A stretch of DNA of 64,000 nt from contig NZ_JBHSSW010000012.1 in assembly GCF_042659465.1 (NCBI RefSeq), positions 367,749 to 431,748 on the forward strand, read 5' to 3'. The position numbers were made by a program, and so were the translations under genes. A model generated the notes under the pieces. It ran no database searches, was not told the DNA's origin, and saw nothing but the letters and a program-made list of their open reading frames with translations. Shown here in pieces: positions 51,184-60,172 of the stretch. Source of the DNA: Ponticaulis profundi (lineage in GTDB: Bacteria > Pseudomonadota > Alphaproteobacteria > Caulobacterales > Hyphomonadaceae). Within the stretch, counting starts at the first letter, position 1. Each line of letters starts with the position of its first letter.

Positions 51184-52973
51184 CGGCGTTCCTTTCTGCG
51201 TTCTGTGTCGCTGGAGAAATCAACATGCACGATGTTCTCCGCGTCTTCCTCGTCTTCGTCGCTGCGTGGCACGACATCCAGAACTTCCGCGCCGGGAAAG
51301 CTCTGTATGATAGATGCCAGATGTTCATCCTTCATCGCCGCGTCAATACGTTCTCTGCGTTCGCGCTCGCGGCGTTCATAAACGGTTTCGGCATTGGACG
51401 GCTCCACTTCGAACCGCCAGTTGACGCCGGTCTCGTCGCTCAGAAACTTCTGCAGGCCGGGGCCGAGCGATGGGGGCGCGTTTGGCGTCAGTTCAAAGCT
51501 CATATGCCCGAAGCGGATATCGCCGGGACGCAGAAACCGTTCGGATTCATATTGAAGATCTGCGCGCTTGCGCGCTTCGAGCAGAGCCAGAATGCCTTCA
51601 AACGTTGCGGGCTGTCCCATGGAAGTGACGCCCGCATCGTCATTTTTTGACGGAGGGTCTCCGCTGTCCTGCGGGGCTGGCGCACCGCCCATCCTGCCTT
51701 CCAGAATGGCTTTGACGGCATCTTCCGGCGGCGGCACATGGGCGGCGGCGGCCATCTGGATGAGCGTCATCTGCAGCGCAGTGGAAGGTTCAGGCGCATA
51801 ACCGGCGGCTTCAAAGCCTTTCATCAGGATCTGCCAGTAGCGGGTCGCCTGAGCCGGGCTGACTTTTTCGGCAATGGCGCGGGTCATGCGCGACCATTCG
51901 GCCGGACCGGTGATCTTGTAGTCATCGCCCAGAACGCGGGCGCGGCTGACCTCTACAGAGAGGTCAATCAGGTCCTTGAAGACGATCATCGGGTCGGCGC
52001 CTGCCTGAATCTGGTCGTCCAGTTCAATCAGCGCCTGTTTGTGATCGCCGGAGGCAGCCATGTCGAACAGGGTGAGCAGGCGGGATCGATCGGCCAGTCC
52101 CAGCATGTCGCGGATCGTCTCGGCAGGGGTTTCCATGCCGTCTTCGGCGCCGACAATGGCCTGATCGAGAATGGAGAGTGCGTCACGGACCGACCCTTCG
52201 GCAGCGCGGGCAATCAGGGCGAGCCCTTCGGGCGACACACGGGCGTCTTCATTGGCGCAGACATTGGCAAGGTGGGCAGAGAGCTGGTCGACATCGAGCC
52301 GGCGCAGGTCAAAGCGCTGACAGCGCGACAGCACGGTCACCGGAACTTTCCGGATCTCGGTGGTCGCGAAGATGAACTTCACATGCGCTGGCGGCTCCTC
52401 CAGCGTCTTCAGAAGCGCGTTGAAGGCTGACTTTGACAGCATGTGCACTTCGTCGATGATGAAGACTTTATAGCGGGCTGAAACCGGCGTGTAGCGGGCA
52501 CCATCCAGCAGTTCGCGCATGTCATCAACGCCGGTTCGGGAGGCCGCGTCGAGCTCCAGAACGTCCGGATGTCGGCTCTCGATAATAGCCTGACAATGGC
52601 GTCCGGGCGGGTCGAGCTCAATGCTTGGGCCATCGACCGTGTCGGTCTCGTAATTCAGCGCGCGGGCGAGCAGGCGGGCCGTCGTCGTCTTGCCGATACC
52701 GCGCACGCCGGTCAGCATGAAGGCATGGGCGATCCGGCCCTTGCGAAACGCATTGGCCAGCGTGGTGACCATGGTTTCCTGGCCGATCAGATCGGCAAAG
52801 CTCTGCGGGCGGTATTTGCGCGCCAGGACGAGATAGGAATCCTTTTTCTTCCCGTCACCGGTTTCCGGCGGCGGGGCCGTGTCACCGAACATGGACGGCG
52901 TCTGGTCATCCTGCTCGTGTTCGGGCAGGAGGCCTGGATCCTCGTCTTCATCGAAATCATCTGACTCGTTCAT
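51180..52973 (-). CDS. dnaX: DNA polymerase III subunit gamma/tau
   Basis: 597 residues from the ATG at 52973 (three more codons upstream are possible). Clamp-loader AAA+ core: LARKYRPQSFADLIGQE, Walker A GVRGIGKTTTARLLAR, LDAASRTGVDDMRELL, Walker B VFIIDEVHMLS and the sensor SRCQRFDLRR. The usual zinc-binding cysteine cluster between Walker A and the DAASRT motif is mostly missing; only one Cys remains (PPGRHCQAII). An acidic N-terminal extension of about 45 residues precedes the core. Cotranscribed with ybaB. Confidence 0.97.
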   Translation of the reverse strand: MNESDDFDEDEDPGLLPEHEQDDQTPSMFGDTAPPPETGDGKKKDSYLVLARKYRPQSFADLIGQETMVTTLANAFRKGRIAHAFMLTGVRGIGKTTTARLLARALNYETDTVDGPSIELDPPGRHCQAIIESRHPDVLELDAASRTGVDDMRELLDGARYTPVSARYKVFIIDEVHMLSKSAFNALLKTLEEPPAHVKFIFATTEIRKVPVTVLSRCQRFDLRRLDVDQLSAHLANVCANEDARVSPEGLALIARAAEGSVRDALSILDQAIVGAEDGMETPAETIRDMLGLADRSRLLTLFDMAASGDHKQALIELDDQIQAGADPMIVFKDLIDLSVEVSRARVLGDDYKITGPAEWSRMTRAIAEKVSPAQATRYWQILMKGFEAAGYAPEPSTALQMTLIQMAAAAHVPPPEDAVKAILEGRMGGAPAPQDSGDPPSKNDDAGVTSMGQPATFEGILALLEARKRADLQYESERFLRPGDIRFGHMSFELTPNAPPSLGPGLQKFLSDETGVNWRFEVEPSNAETVYERRERERRERIDAAMKDEHLASIIQSFPGAEVLDVVPRSDEDEEDAENIVHVDFSSDTERRKERR

Positions 52974-53124
52974 GGCGGGCACGTTACAGGGGGTTTGAAC
53001 GACATGCGAGAGGTGTTTGCGCGATTTTTTGTGTAGGAATGCGAAGGCTGGTTGAGGCCCGGGAAACTTGCCTATCTTTCAGAACGGTGAGACATCTTTG
53101 CGTAGCTCATTTCGGGGGAGTTCT

Positions 53125-53727
53125 ATGTTTAAAGTCATTTCAGTCGCCGCCATGATTTTTGCGGCATGTCTGCCTGCGTCCATGGCTCAGGAGGCGGTCG
53201 GCCGCGCCATGGTCGACGGCAAAACAGTTATTCTTTTCAGCGATTTTTCCTGGGAATATGAAAGTGCAGGCGATGCCGAATGCCAGGTGATCAGCCGGGA
53301 GCTTTCCTTCTGCGGCAGTTCGCTGAAATGGCGCGCCATGCCGAATGACGGCGGCGAGGTTGCCGCAATGTATCGCTATGACGACCGCAATTATGCAATG
53401 GTTGTGGTAGAGGATCTCGGCATTGAAGACGGTCTGACAAAAGACTTCATGCGCAAGGCTGTGATCGAGAATGCTGCCAGCGGCGCCGGTGTGCCGGTCA
53501 GCGCTGTCACGGTTTTCGAAAATACCGATACCATGTTTGGTGAGTCTGAAGCCGTGTTCGTTGCCTATGGTCTGGCGGTGGACAATTTGCCGATTGTCTA
53601 TGCCAACACGATCGTCACCAAACCGAACAGCTCCTATCAGCTGATCACATATGCTGTCGGGCGCGAACTGACGGACGAGCAAAAAGTGCTCCATGTCGAT
53701 TTCATCGACTCGATGCAGTTGAAATAG
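53125..53727 (+). CDS. Small exported protein of unknown function
   Basis: 200 residues from the ATG at 53125 (GGGGGAG upstream). A signal peptide (FKVISVAAMIFAACLPASMA) is followed by a segment VGRAMVDGKTVILFSDFSWE, typical of short exported proteins that begin with a beta hairpin, and a Cys pair (AECQVISRELSFCGSS). No family recognised. It is 61 bases upstream of the antiporter gene. Confidence 0.75.
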   Translation: MFKVISVAAMIFAACLPASMAQEAVGRAMVDGKTVILFSDFSWEYESAGDAECQVISRELSFCGSSLKWRAMPNDGGEVAAMYRYDDRNYAMVVVEDLGIEDGLTKDFMRKAVIENAASGAGVPVSAVTVFENTDTMFGESEAVFVAYGLAVDNLPIVYANTIVTKPNSSYQLITYAVGRELTDEQKVLHVDFIDSMQLK

Positions 53728-53788
53728 CGTCGGCAAGCATCCGGATCCGGCTGGTGTGGACCCCTGAATATGACCTAAGAAAGCACGT

Positions 53789-55666
53789 ATGACTGACCTT
53801 TTACTTCTGGCCTTTATCTTTCTGATCGCTGCGATTGTGGTGGTGCCAGTCGCAGCCAGATTCGGGCTTGGGTCAGTGCTGGGCTATCTGATTGCGGGTG
53901 TCCTGATCAGCCCGCTGCTCGGCTTTCTGCATGTTGATGTGATGGCGATCCAGCATGTGGCGGAATTCGGCGTGGTCATCATGCTGTTCCTGATCGGGCT
54001 GGAGCTGGATCCGAAAACGCTCTGGTCGCTGCGGATGCGCATTCTTGGTCTCGGCGGTGGTCAGGTTATTCTGACAACGCTGGTGATCACGATTGCCTGT
54101 CTGATGCTGGACATTCGCTGGTCCTACGCGCTGGCGGCGGGTCTGATCCTGTCTCTGTCGTCGACGGCGATTGTGCTTCAGACGCTGAATGAAAAGGGCT
54201 GGACGCGCAGCGAAGGCGGGCAGGCCAGTTTCTCGGTCCTGCTGTTTCAGGACATTGCGGTCATCCCGATGCTGGCTTTCATGCCGTTGCTCGCCTCACC
54301 GGAGCTTGTGGCGACGATCAGTTCAGCGAACGGCGGCGGTGAAAGCGAACTTGTTGGCGACCATGGCGAGAGCCTCAGTCTCGTCGAAGGGCTGCCAACC
54401 TGGCTGGCTCTGATCGTGACCAGCGCAGCCGTCGGAGCGGTCGTGATTGCCGGGCAGTTTCTGGCACGGCCGATTTTCCGCTTCATCGCTGCGACACGCG
54501 TTCATGAGCTCTTCACCGCTGTCGCGCTGATGATTGTTGTCGGGATTGCTCTGCTCATGTCGCTGGTTGGTCTCTCGCCAGCACTCGGCACGTTTATCGC
54601 GGGCGTCGTCCTCGCCAATAATGAATATCGCCACGAGCTTGAGGCGAATATCGAGCCGTTTCGCGGCCTGCTTCTGGGCCTGTTCTTCATCACGGTCGGC
54701 GCGGGCATGGATTTCGGACTTCTGGTGTCCGACTTCCGGAACATCATTGCGGTCACCTTCGGGGTGATGGCGGCCAAAGTGGTTATTCTCTATCTTCTCT
54801 GTTTTGCGTTCCGGCCACGCGGCGCGCAGCATTGGCTGGTCGCGCTTGGGCTCTCGCAAATGGGGGAGTTTGGCTTTGTCCTGCTCGCCTTTACCGATGC
54901 GCAGGGTATTTTGCCCGATGAGATGTCAGATCATCTCCTTTTGTCGATCACCCTATCCATGCTGATCACGCCGCTCGTCTTCCTGATGTGGGAAAAGCTG
55001 ATTGCGCCGATCTTCTCCCGCAAACAGGCCGATCGCGAAGCTGACGAGATTGAAGAAACGCACAAGATCATCATTGCCGGGCGCGGCCGGGTCGGCGGCA
55101 TTGTCGATAATCTGCTCACGGCACTGGGTCATCAGGCGACCGTGATCGACTATAATTCGGGGCATTTGAACATTCTGAAAACCTTCGGGGTTCATGCCTA
55201 TTATGGGGATGCAACCCGGCCGGATCTGCTGCGCGCAGCCGGCATTGAAGACGCCAGCATTCTGGTCGTGACACTCGACGGCAAGGAACAGATCAACACG
55301 CTGGTCAAACATGTGCTGGAAACCTATCCGCATGTGCATATCGTGGCCCGCGCAGTGGATCGCGAACACGTCTATCAGCTCTGGTCGCTGGGCTGCCGCG
55401 ATATCATCCGTGAAACGTTCGACAGTTCGGTCCGCATTGGCCGCTCGGTTCTGATTGCCATGGGGACGTCGCCGGAAAAAGCGCAGCGCATCAGTGATGC
55501 CTTCACAGAGCTCGACAAGAAATCCCTGCGCCGTACCGCTGCGGTCTATGATCTCTTTACGCCGTCTCACAAGAATGACGAGTTCATCCGCGTGGTGCGC
55601 GAAATCCGCAATCAGTTCGGACCGGCTCTGAAAGACAAGCTCAGTGACGATCTCAAAGACGATTGA
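53789..55666 (+). CDS. Monovalent cation:proton antiporter-2 (KefB/KefC-like)
   Basis: 625 residues. Residues 1-410 are the 12-13 helix CPA2 exchanger domain (LIGLELDPKTLWSLR; LSLSSTAIVLQTLNEKG; LSPALGTFIAGVVLANNEYR; GLLLGLFFITVGAGMDFGL). Residues 425-560 are a TrkA-N/RCK domain with nucleotide motif IIIAGRGRVGGIVDNLL and VIDYNSGHLNILKTFGV, followed by YYGDATRPDLLRAAG. It exchanges K+ for protons under nucleotide or glutathione-adduct control. It lies between an unknown exported protein and the SRP RNA. Confidence 0.95.
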   Translation: MTDLLLLAFIFLIAAIVVVPVAARFGLGSVLGYLIAGVLISPLLGFLHVDVMAIQHVAEFGVVIMLFLIGLELDPKTLWSLRMRILGLGGGQVILTTLVITIACLMLDIRWSYALAAGLILSLSSTAIVLQTLNEKGWTRSEGGQASFSVLLFQDIAVIPMLAFMPLLASPELVATISSANGGGESELVGDHGESLSLVEGLPTWLALIVTSAAVGAVVIAGQFLARPIFRFIAATRVHELFTAVALMIVVGIALLMSLVGLSPALGTFIAGVVLANNEYRHELEANIEPFRGLLLGLFFITVGAGMDFGLLVSDFRNIIAVTFGVMAAKVVILYLLCFAFRPRGAQHWLVALGLSQMGEFGFVLLAFTDAQGILPDEMSDHLLLSITLSMLITPLVFLMWEKLIAPIFSRKQADREADEIEETHKIIIAGRGRVGGIVDNLLTALGHQATVIDYNSGHLNILKTFGVHAYYGDATRPDLLRAAGIEDASILVVTLDGKEQINTLVKHVLETYPHVHIVARAVDREHVYQLWSLGCRDIIRETFDSSVRIGRSVLIAMGTSPEKAQRISDAFTELDKKSLRRTAAVYDLFTPSHKNDEFIRVVREIRNQFGPALKDKLSDDLKDD

Positions 55667-55697
55667 GATGTATCGTGTTTCTTGTGAGGGAATAAGC

Positions 55698-55790
55698 AGA
55701 GACTGGCACGACCCGAGGAAAACTCGTTAGGGCTGCTTCCTTCCGGACCTGACCCGGTTGGCGAGGCACTCGTCCATGCCAGCCTCCAAC
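55698..55790 (-). ncRNA. ffs: Bacterial signal recognition particle RNA (small, 4.5S type)
   Basis: On the minus strand the conserved symmetric/asymmetric loop core GGTCAGGTCCGGAAGGAAGC continues with AGCC, exactly as in E. coli 4.5S RNA. Flanking arms GGCTGGCATGGACGAG and CTCGGGTCGTGCCAG pair to close a single long hairpin. The RNA binds Ffh to target membrane proteins. The ends are approximate. Its location 2.7 kb upstream of dnaX on the same strand is a looser form of the usual ffs-dnaX neighbourhood. Confidence 0.93.
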
Positions 55791-55925
55791 GGCCTATATC
55801 GCGAAGACCGCACCGGTTTGCAAGATGTGAATTGCAATCCTTTTCGACTGCGTGTGCCATTGGGGTGGAGCTGGCGCGCGCAATCATGGCATAGACAGCT
55901 GAAAACACGACTCAGGGACGGACAC

Positions 55926-56882
55926 ATGCTGACCTCAAACGACATTCCTCTCGCGGCAAAACCTCTGGATCGGGCCGCACATCACCGAACAGATGAGGCC
56001 TGGCTGGAGGAAGCGTTTGCTCGTCCGGATGTTCTGGTCTTTCTGATGCGTGATGGTCAGCCTTTGATGGAAGGTGAGGGCGGGCCGTCTCTGTCGGCAG
56101 GGGCACGCCTCGATACCAAGCCGCGCAATCTGGTCTGGCTTGGCGCCAATGCCTCGACCTTCATGAAGGATTCCATTCGTCTCTTCATGGGCAAGGACAA
56201 GAATGGCACGCCGATCTTTGCGGTTGGTCTGCCGGATGATTTCACCCTGCGTGGCACGTTGCTCGAAGGCGCAGGCAGTTTCGAGGATATGCGCGCAGCC
56301 GCAGCGAGCCTATCCCTGTTGGAAGCCAATCTGGTGTCGACCGCGCGCTCCATCACCGAATGGCATCGCAGTCACGCGTTCTGCTCCAAATGCGGCGCGC
56401 CATCAGAGCCAACTGAGGCGGGATGGAAGCGGGTGTGTCCGAGCTGCGGAACGGAACATTTCCCGCGCACCGATCCGGTTGCGATCATGCTGCCAATTCT
56501 GGGCGATGAGTGTCTGCTCGGACGTTCAGCCGGTTGGCCGCCAGGCTTCTGGTCGTGTCTGGCCGGGTTTGTCGAGCCGGGCGAAACCATTGAGCAGGCG
56601 GCTTGCCGCGAAGTGTTTGAAGAAGCAGGCGTCGTCTGTCTGCCGGAAAAGGCTGAATACCTCTTCTGCCAGCCATGGCCGTTTCCATCATCCCTGATGA
56701 TGGGCATCCATCTGACAGCGGAAAGCCGTGACATCACCATCGATCCGAACGAAATCGAAGAGGCGCGATGGTTCTCGAAGGCGGAGCTGCAAGCCATCAT
56801 GTCAGGTGACCATCCGGAAGTGTATGCGCCGCCTGAAATGGCGGTGGCGCATTATGTCATGAAAGCCTGGGCCGATAGCTGA
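55926..56882 (+). CDS. nudC: NAD(+) diphosphatase
   Basis: 318 residues from the ATG at 55926 (AGGGACGG upstream); the frame is open to 55758, but that part overlaps the SRP RNA. A zinc ribbon (CSKCGAP...CPSCG, about residues 152-174) precedes the Nudix box GFVEPGETIEQAACREVFEE followed by AG. The NudC-specific motif appears as CQPWPFPSSLM, with Cys in place of the usual Ser. It hydrolyses NAD(H) to NMN(H) and AMP and can remove NAD caps from RNA. Single gene. Confidence 0.94.
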   Translation: MLTSNDIPLAAKPLDRAAHHRTDEAWLEEAFARPDVLVFLMRDGQPLMEGEGGPSLSAGARLDTKPRNLVWLGANASTFMKDSIRLFMGKDKNGTPIFAVGLPDDFTLRGTLLEGAGSFEDMRAAAASLSLLEANLVSTARSITEWHRSHAFCSKCGAPSEPTEAGWKRVCPSCGTEHFPRTDPVAIMLPILGDECLLGRSAGWPPGFWSCLAGFVEPGETIEQAACREVFEEAGVVCLPEKAEYLFCQPWPFPSSLMMGIHLTAESRDITIDPNEIEEARWFSKAELQAIMSGDHPEVYAPPEMAVAHYVMKAWADS

Positions 56883-56885
56883 GGC

Positions 56886-56913
56886 ATAAAAAAGCCCCGG
56901 CAATGCCGGGGCT
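56886..56913 (-). terminator. Terminator of the outer-membrane barrel gene
   Basis: AGCCCCGGC-AAT-GCCGGGGCT; on the minus strand the stem is followed by six T. It also lies 5 bases after nudC and may act on both genes. Confidence 0.9.
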
Positions 56914-56936
56914 CTTACGGAAGATTTGCGGGCCGA

Positions 56937-57467
56937 TTAGTTCATGGCACCGAATTTGTAACCGACAGACAGACCGAAGACGTCTGCATCCAGGTCATCA
57001 ATCTCGTGGCGGGTGTATTCGCCGCGAAGATAGACATTGTTTGCGAATGTGTATTCGCCGCCTGCACCGAATGCGAAGCCTGTGTCATCAGCGCTTTCGG
57101 AGAAACCAAGCGCAGATGCTTTCACATCCGCCTGAACCACGCCGACGCGACCAAACACATTCAGATCTGGTGTGACGGGATACTGACCACGCGCATAAAG
57201 GCCGAACATGGATTCCAGCTCGGCTTTGACGTTCACGCCAAGCGCTGAGACATTGTCATCATCAACGCCGAACCCGGCTTCGCCTTCAACCGCGAAATAT
57301 GGGTTGAACTCATAGCCTGCGTGAGCGGTGATTGCGCCGACATCGACATCCAGTCCGTCATCGTCCAGGCTGAGGAAGCTGTAGCCTGCGTCCGCATAAA
57401 AGCCTTCTGCATTGGCGACGGGTGCAACAGCCAGCAAAGCTGCAGCGGCAAGCATTTTAATTTTCAT
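56937..57467 (-). CDS. Outer membrane beta-barrel protein
   Basis: 176 residues. Signal peptide MLAAAALLAVAPVANA followed by alternating strands (GFYADAGYSFLSLDDDGLDV; HAGYEFNPYFAVEGEAGF; LYARGQYPVTPDLNVFGRVG) and a C-terminal strand ending in GYKFGAMN. This is the OmpA-like/porin-family eight-strand barrel pattern. Highly regular codon use suggests strong expression. Function unspecific; single gene with its own terminator. Confidence 0.9.
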   Translation of the reverse strand: MKIKMLAAAALLAVAPVANAEGFYADAGYSFLSLDDDGLDVDVGAITAHAGYEFNPYFAVEGEAGFGVDDDNVSALGVNVKAELESMFGLYARGQYPVTPDLNVFGRVGVVQADVKASALGFSESADDTGFAFGAGGEYTFANNVYLRGEYTRHEIDDLDADVFGLSVGYKFGAMN

Positions 57468-57653
57468 TGTGAATTTCCTAAAAACAACACACCTCGAAAC
57501 TCAGAGGTTGGCTGGAGATATTCTCGGAAAACGTGTTTTCAATGGCGGAAAAATGTAAAAACCTCAGTTGTTTATGAGATTTTAGTCACAAAAAAGTGCG
57601 CTTGCACAATAAGGATTGAGACCTCATGAGACACGACTTGAACGCGTGCAGAT

Positions 57654-58112
57654 CTAGTCCGTAAGCAGGTCCGGCCAGTTGGTATTGGCAGAGGCAATAA
57701 AGCCGGGTCGGTCTTGGTCCCAATCGCTCTGAACCTTGTCATTATAATTGAGGTAGAGCTTGCCATCGACGATGGACCAGTTTTCGGCGCTGCCCTTCGC
57801 TGTGTAACCTTGCGCGACAGCCCAGGCACAATATCCGCCATATTGCGGCGCATAGGTTTCAGGATCTGCGAGAAACAGGTCCAGGTTTTCCTGGCTTGCG
57901 AACCGGAATTCAGCGCCCTGATACTCGGTTGAGAAGGCTTTCTTACCCTCCACCGGCTTTCCGTCTGTAAAATAGGCCACCGGATCATGGCCCTGAACCG
58001 CCAGATTGGAAAACAGGCCGGTATAGACCGGAGCCTTGTCGGCAAACGCGGCTGGTGACGCTGCGCCCATAAGGAGCGCCATACCAGCGATGGTGAGTAT
58101 GTGTTTCGGCAT
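57654..58112 (-). CDS. YHS domain exported protein
   Basis: 152 residues with a signal peptide (HILTIAGMALLMGAASPAAF). The YHS domain has VQGHDPVAYFTDGKPVEGKK, EFRFASQENLDLFLADPETY and YGGYCAWAVAQGYTA. Proteins of this type are small periplasmic metal-binding or redox accessories. It is separated from pheA by 101 bases on the same strand. Confidence 0.92.
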   Translation of the reverse strand: MPKHILTIAGMALLMGAASPAAFADKAPVYTGLFSNLAVQGHDPVAYFTDGKPVEGKKAFSTEYQGAEFRFASQENLDLFLADPETYAPQYGGYCAWAVAQGYTAKGSAENWSIVDGKLYLNYNDKVQSDWDQDRPGFIASANTNWPDLLTD

Positions 58113-58213
58113 GCAAATCTCCCGTCACTTTTGACGGGGCTGGTTTAGCAGAGCGTCAGCGTGTCGGCGAAACACGAGGTGTCACGAATCCGGGATAGGC
58201 GTGTGAAGGGCAT

Positions 58214-59050
58214 TCAGTCCGGTTTGCGCGTTGCACGCGGGAACACACCAAGGACCTTGATCTGCGTGCTGAAAAAGCCAAGCTCTTCGAGCGCCAGCTG
58301 AACCGGGCGCTCGTCCGGATGGCCTTCGAACTCGGCATAGAATTGCGCCGCCGTGAAAGAGCCGCCGGTGAGATAGCTTTCCAGCTTGGTGACGTTGACG
58401 CCGTTGGTCGCAAACCCGCCAAGCCCTTTATATAGCGCCGCGGGCACGTTGCGCACTGTGAAGAAGAGCGAGGTCACACATGGACTACGCACTTCCATCA
58501 GATCGTTCGGCTCGGGCCGCATAATCAGAAAGCGTGTTGTGTTGTGATCGGCGTCCTCAATGTTTTCGGCCAGAATATCGAGGCCATAGACATCCGAGGC
58601 GAGGGCAGGCGCGATGGCCGCGACAGCAGGGTCGCCAGCTTCCGCAACCTGTCGGGCAGCGCCCGCTGTATCGGCAGCGACCACGGCTTCAATGCCATGT
58701 TCGCGCAGGAAGCTTCGGCACTGACCGAGCGCCATGACGTGGGATTTTGCGCGTTTGATGTCTTCCAGCTTTGCGCCAGGCAGCGCCATAAGTTGAAAAC
58801 GGATACGCAGATAGTGCTCACCAATAATGGAGAGCGTTGTATCGGGCAGAAGATGGTGAATATCTGCAACGCGGCCCGCAATGGTGTTCTCGACGGGGAT
58901 CATCGCCAGATCACACTGACCATTCTCGACGGCATTGAAAACGTCTTCAAAGGTGCGGTGCGGGATGGCTTCAAGATGTGGAAAGGCTTCCTTACAGGCA
59001 ATCTCTGAATTGGCGCCGCGTTCACCCTGATAAGCTATCTTTCCAGCCAT
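58214..59050 (-). CDS. pheA: Prephenate dehydratase
   Basis: 278 residues from the ATG at 59050 (GAGGTG upstream); monofunctional, without a chorismate mutase domain. The PDT domain starts with IAYQGERGANSEIACKEAF and has MIPVENTIAGRVADIHHLL and the catalytic TRF motif in NTTRFLIM. The C-terminal ACT domain (SLFFTVRNVPAALYKGLGGF, then TKLESY) binds phenylalanine for feedback inhibition. It makes phenylpyruvate from prephenate. Confidence 0.95.
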   Translation of the reverse strand: MAGKIAYQGERGANSEIACKEAFPHLEAIPHRTFEDVFNAVENGQCDLAMIPVENTIAGRVADIHHLLPDTTLSIIGEHYLRIRFQLMALPGAKLEDIKRAKSHVMALGQCRSFLREHGIEAVVAADTAGAARQVAEAGDPAVAAIAPALASDVYGLDILAENIEDADHNTTRFLIMRPEPNDLMEVRSPCVTSLFFTVRNVPAALYKGLGGFATNGVNVTKLESYLTGGSFTAAQFYAEFEGHPDERPVQLALEELGFFSTQIKVLGVFPRATRKPD

Positions 59051-59274
59051 AATACACCTCGTTTGGACTGGAGGGAGGAAAACCACGCTCCGGCGAAATC
59101 AGCAAGTGTTCATGCCCGATCCGACGTCTGCGGAGTATAAATCACAGAAAAATCTGCGTCTCTTCGCCGCGAAACGTGACAGAAGTGCAAACTTCCTTGC
59201 TCTGGAATATTGAACATCTGCGCTCTGCGTGCCAGAAGCGCTCAACAAGCTGGACAAGTTGGGATTCGACACCA

Positions 59275-60114
59275 ATGCTGTTTAATAAGATTTCGGGCGC
59301 CATTCTGGCAGTCGTCCTCGCGATCATGGCTCTTGCCACGTTCTCGGATGTTGTTTTTGGAAAAGCGCATCATGGTGGCCACCATGAAGACGACGAACAT
59401 TCACTGAACGAAAAAATCGCTGAGACTTTCTCTTACTACATCGAAGTTTCTGATGGCGGCGAAGGCGCTGCTGAAGAGGAAGAGGTTTTCGACCTGGGCG
59501 CCATGCTGGCTGCTGCCGATGTGTCGAAAGGCGAGCGTTCTTTCAAAGCCAAATGCTCTAGCTGCCACACGATTGAAGATGGCGGCGCAAACGGCACCGG
59601 TCCAAACCTTCACGACGTTGTTGGCCGTCCGGTCGCAAGCCATGCAGGCTTTGGTTACTCTTCTGCGATGCAGGCACATGCTGCTGAGCGTCCGGAATGG
59701 GATTACCAGCACCTGAACGACTTCCTTCTGAATCCAAAAGGCGTTGTTTCCGGCACGGCTATGGCCTTTGCAGGTCTGCGCCGCGATCCTGAGCGTGCAG
59801 ACGTCATCGCTTACCTCGCATCTGTAAATGCTGCTGCGCCAGCTTTCCCTGAGCCGCTTCCGGAAGAAGCTGAGGGCGAAGAAGAAGGCGAAGCTGCTGA
59901 AGGTGAAGAGGGCGCGGAAGCGACTGAAGGCGAAGAAGCAACGGAAGCGGTTGAAGGTGCTGCCGAAGAAACTGGCGAAGCAGTAGAAGATGCGGCCGTC
60001 GAAGCCGAGGAAACTGCTGGCGAAGCAGCGGAAGCTGTTGAAGACGCTGCTGGTGAAGCTGAAGAAGCGGTCGAAGAGACAGCTGAGGAAGCTGAAGAAG
60101 CAACCGAAGAGTAA
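59275..60114 (+). CDS. Membrane-anchored cytochrome c with long acidic C-terminal tail
   Basis: 279 residues from the ATG at 59275; the opening from 59176 adds a hydrophilic stretch before the anchor. A membrane anchor (NKISGAILAVVLAIMALATF) is followed by a His/Asp-rich spacer (KAHHGGHHEDDEH) and a class I cytochrome c domain (CSSCHTIEDGG, NGTGPNLHDVVGR, axial Met in GTAMAFAGL). The last ~90 residues are almost only Glu and Ala with Gly, Val and Thr, in EAVEDAA-like units. It is CycM-like and should shuttle electrons from the bc1 complex to an oxidase. Codon use resembles petABC. A terminator follows. Confidence 0.9.
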   Translation: MLFNKISGAILAVVLAIMALATFSDVVFGKAHHGGHHEDDEHSLNEKIAETFSYYIEVSDGGEGAAEEEEVFDLGAMLAAADVSKGERSFKAKCSSCHTIEDGGANGTGPNLHDVVGRPVASHAGFGYSSAMQAHAAERPEWDYQHLNDFLLNPKGVVSGTAMAFAGLRRDPERADVIAYLASVNAAAPAFPEPLPEEAEGEEEGEAAEGEEGAEATEGEEATEAVEGAAEETGEAVEDAAVEAEETAGEAAEAVEDAAGEAEEAVEETAEEAEEATEE

Positions 60115-60136
60115 GCACTCATCGATCTGAATTTGA

Positions 60137-60165
60137 AAAGGCGGCCCATTGGGTCGCCTTTTTTT
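60137..60165 (+). terminator. Terminator of the cytochrome c gene
   Basis: AAAAGGCGGCCCA-TTG-GGTCGCCTTTTTTT with one mismatch in the stem; it lies between the cytochrome c stop and the convergent sheath gene and may end both. Confidence 0.88.
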
Positions 60166-60172
60166 GTTGGGC

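Noticed and set aside
59804..60149. Antisense frames rich in Leu/Gln or Ala/Ser opposite the acidic cytochrome tail
   Set aside because: They are complements of the Glu/Ala repeat codons, with no signal or domain of their own.
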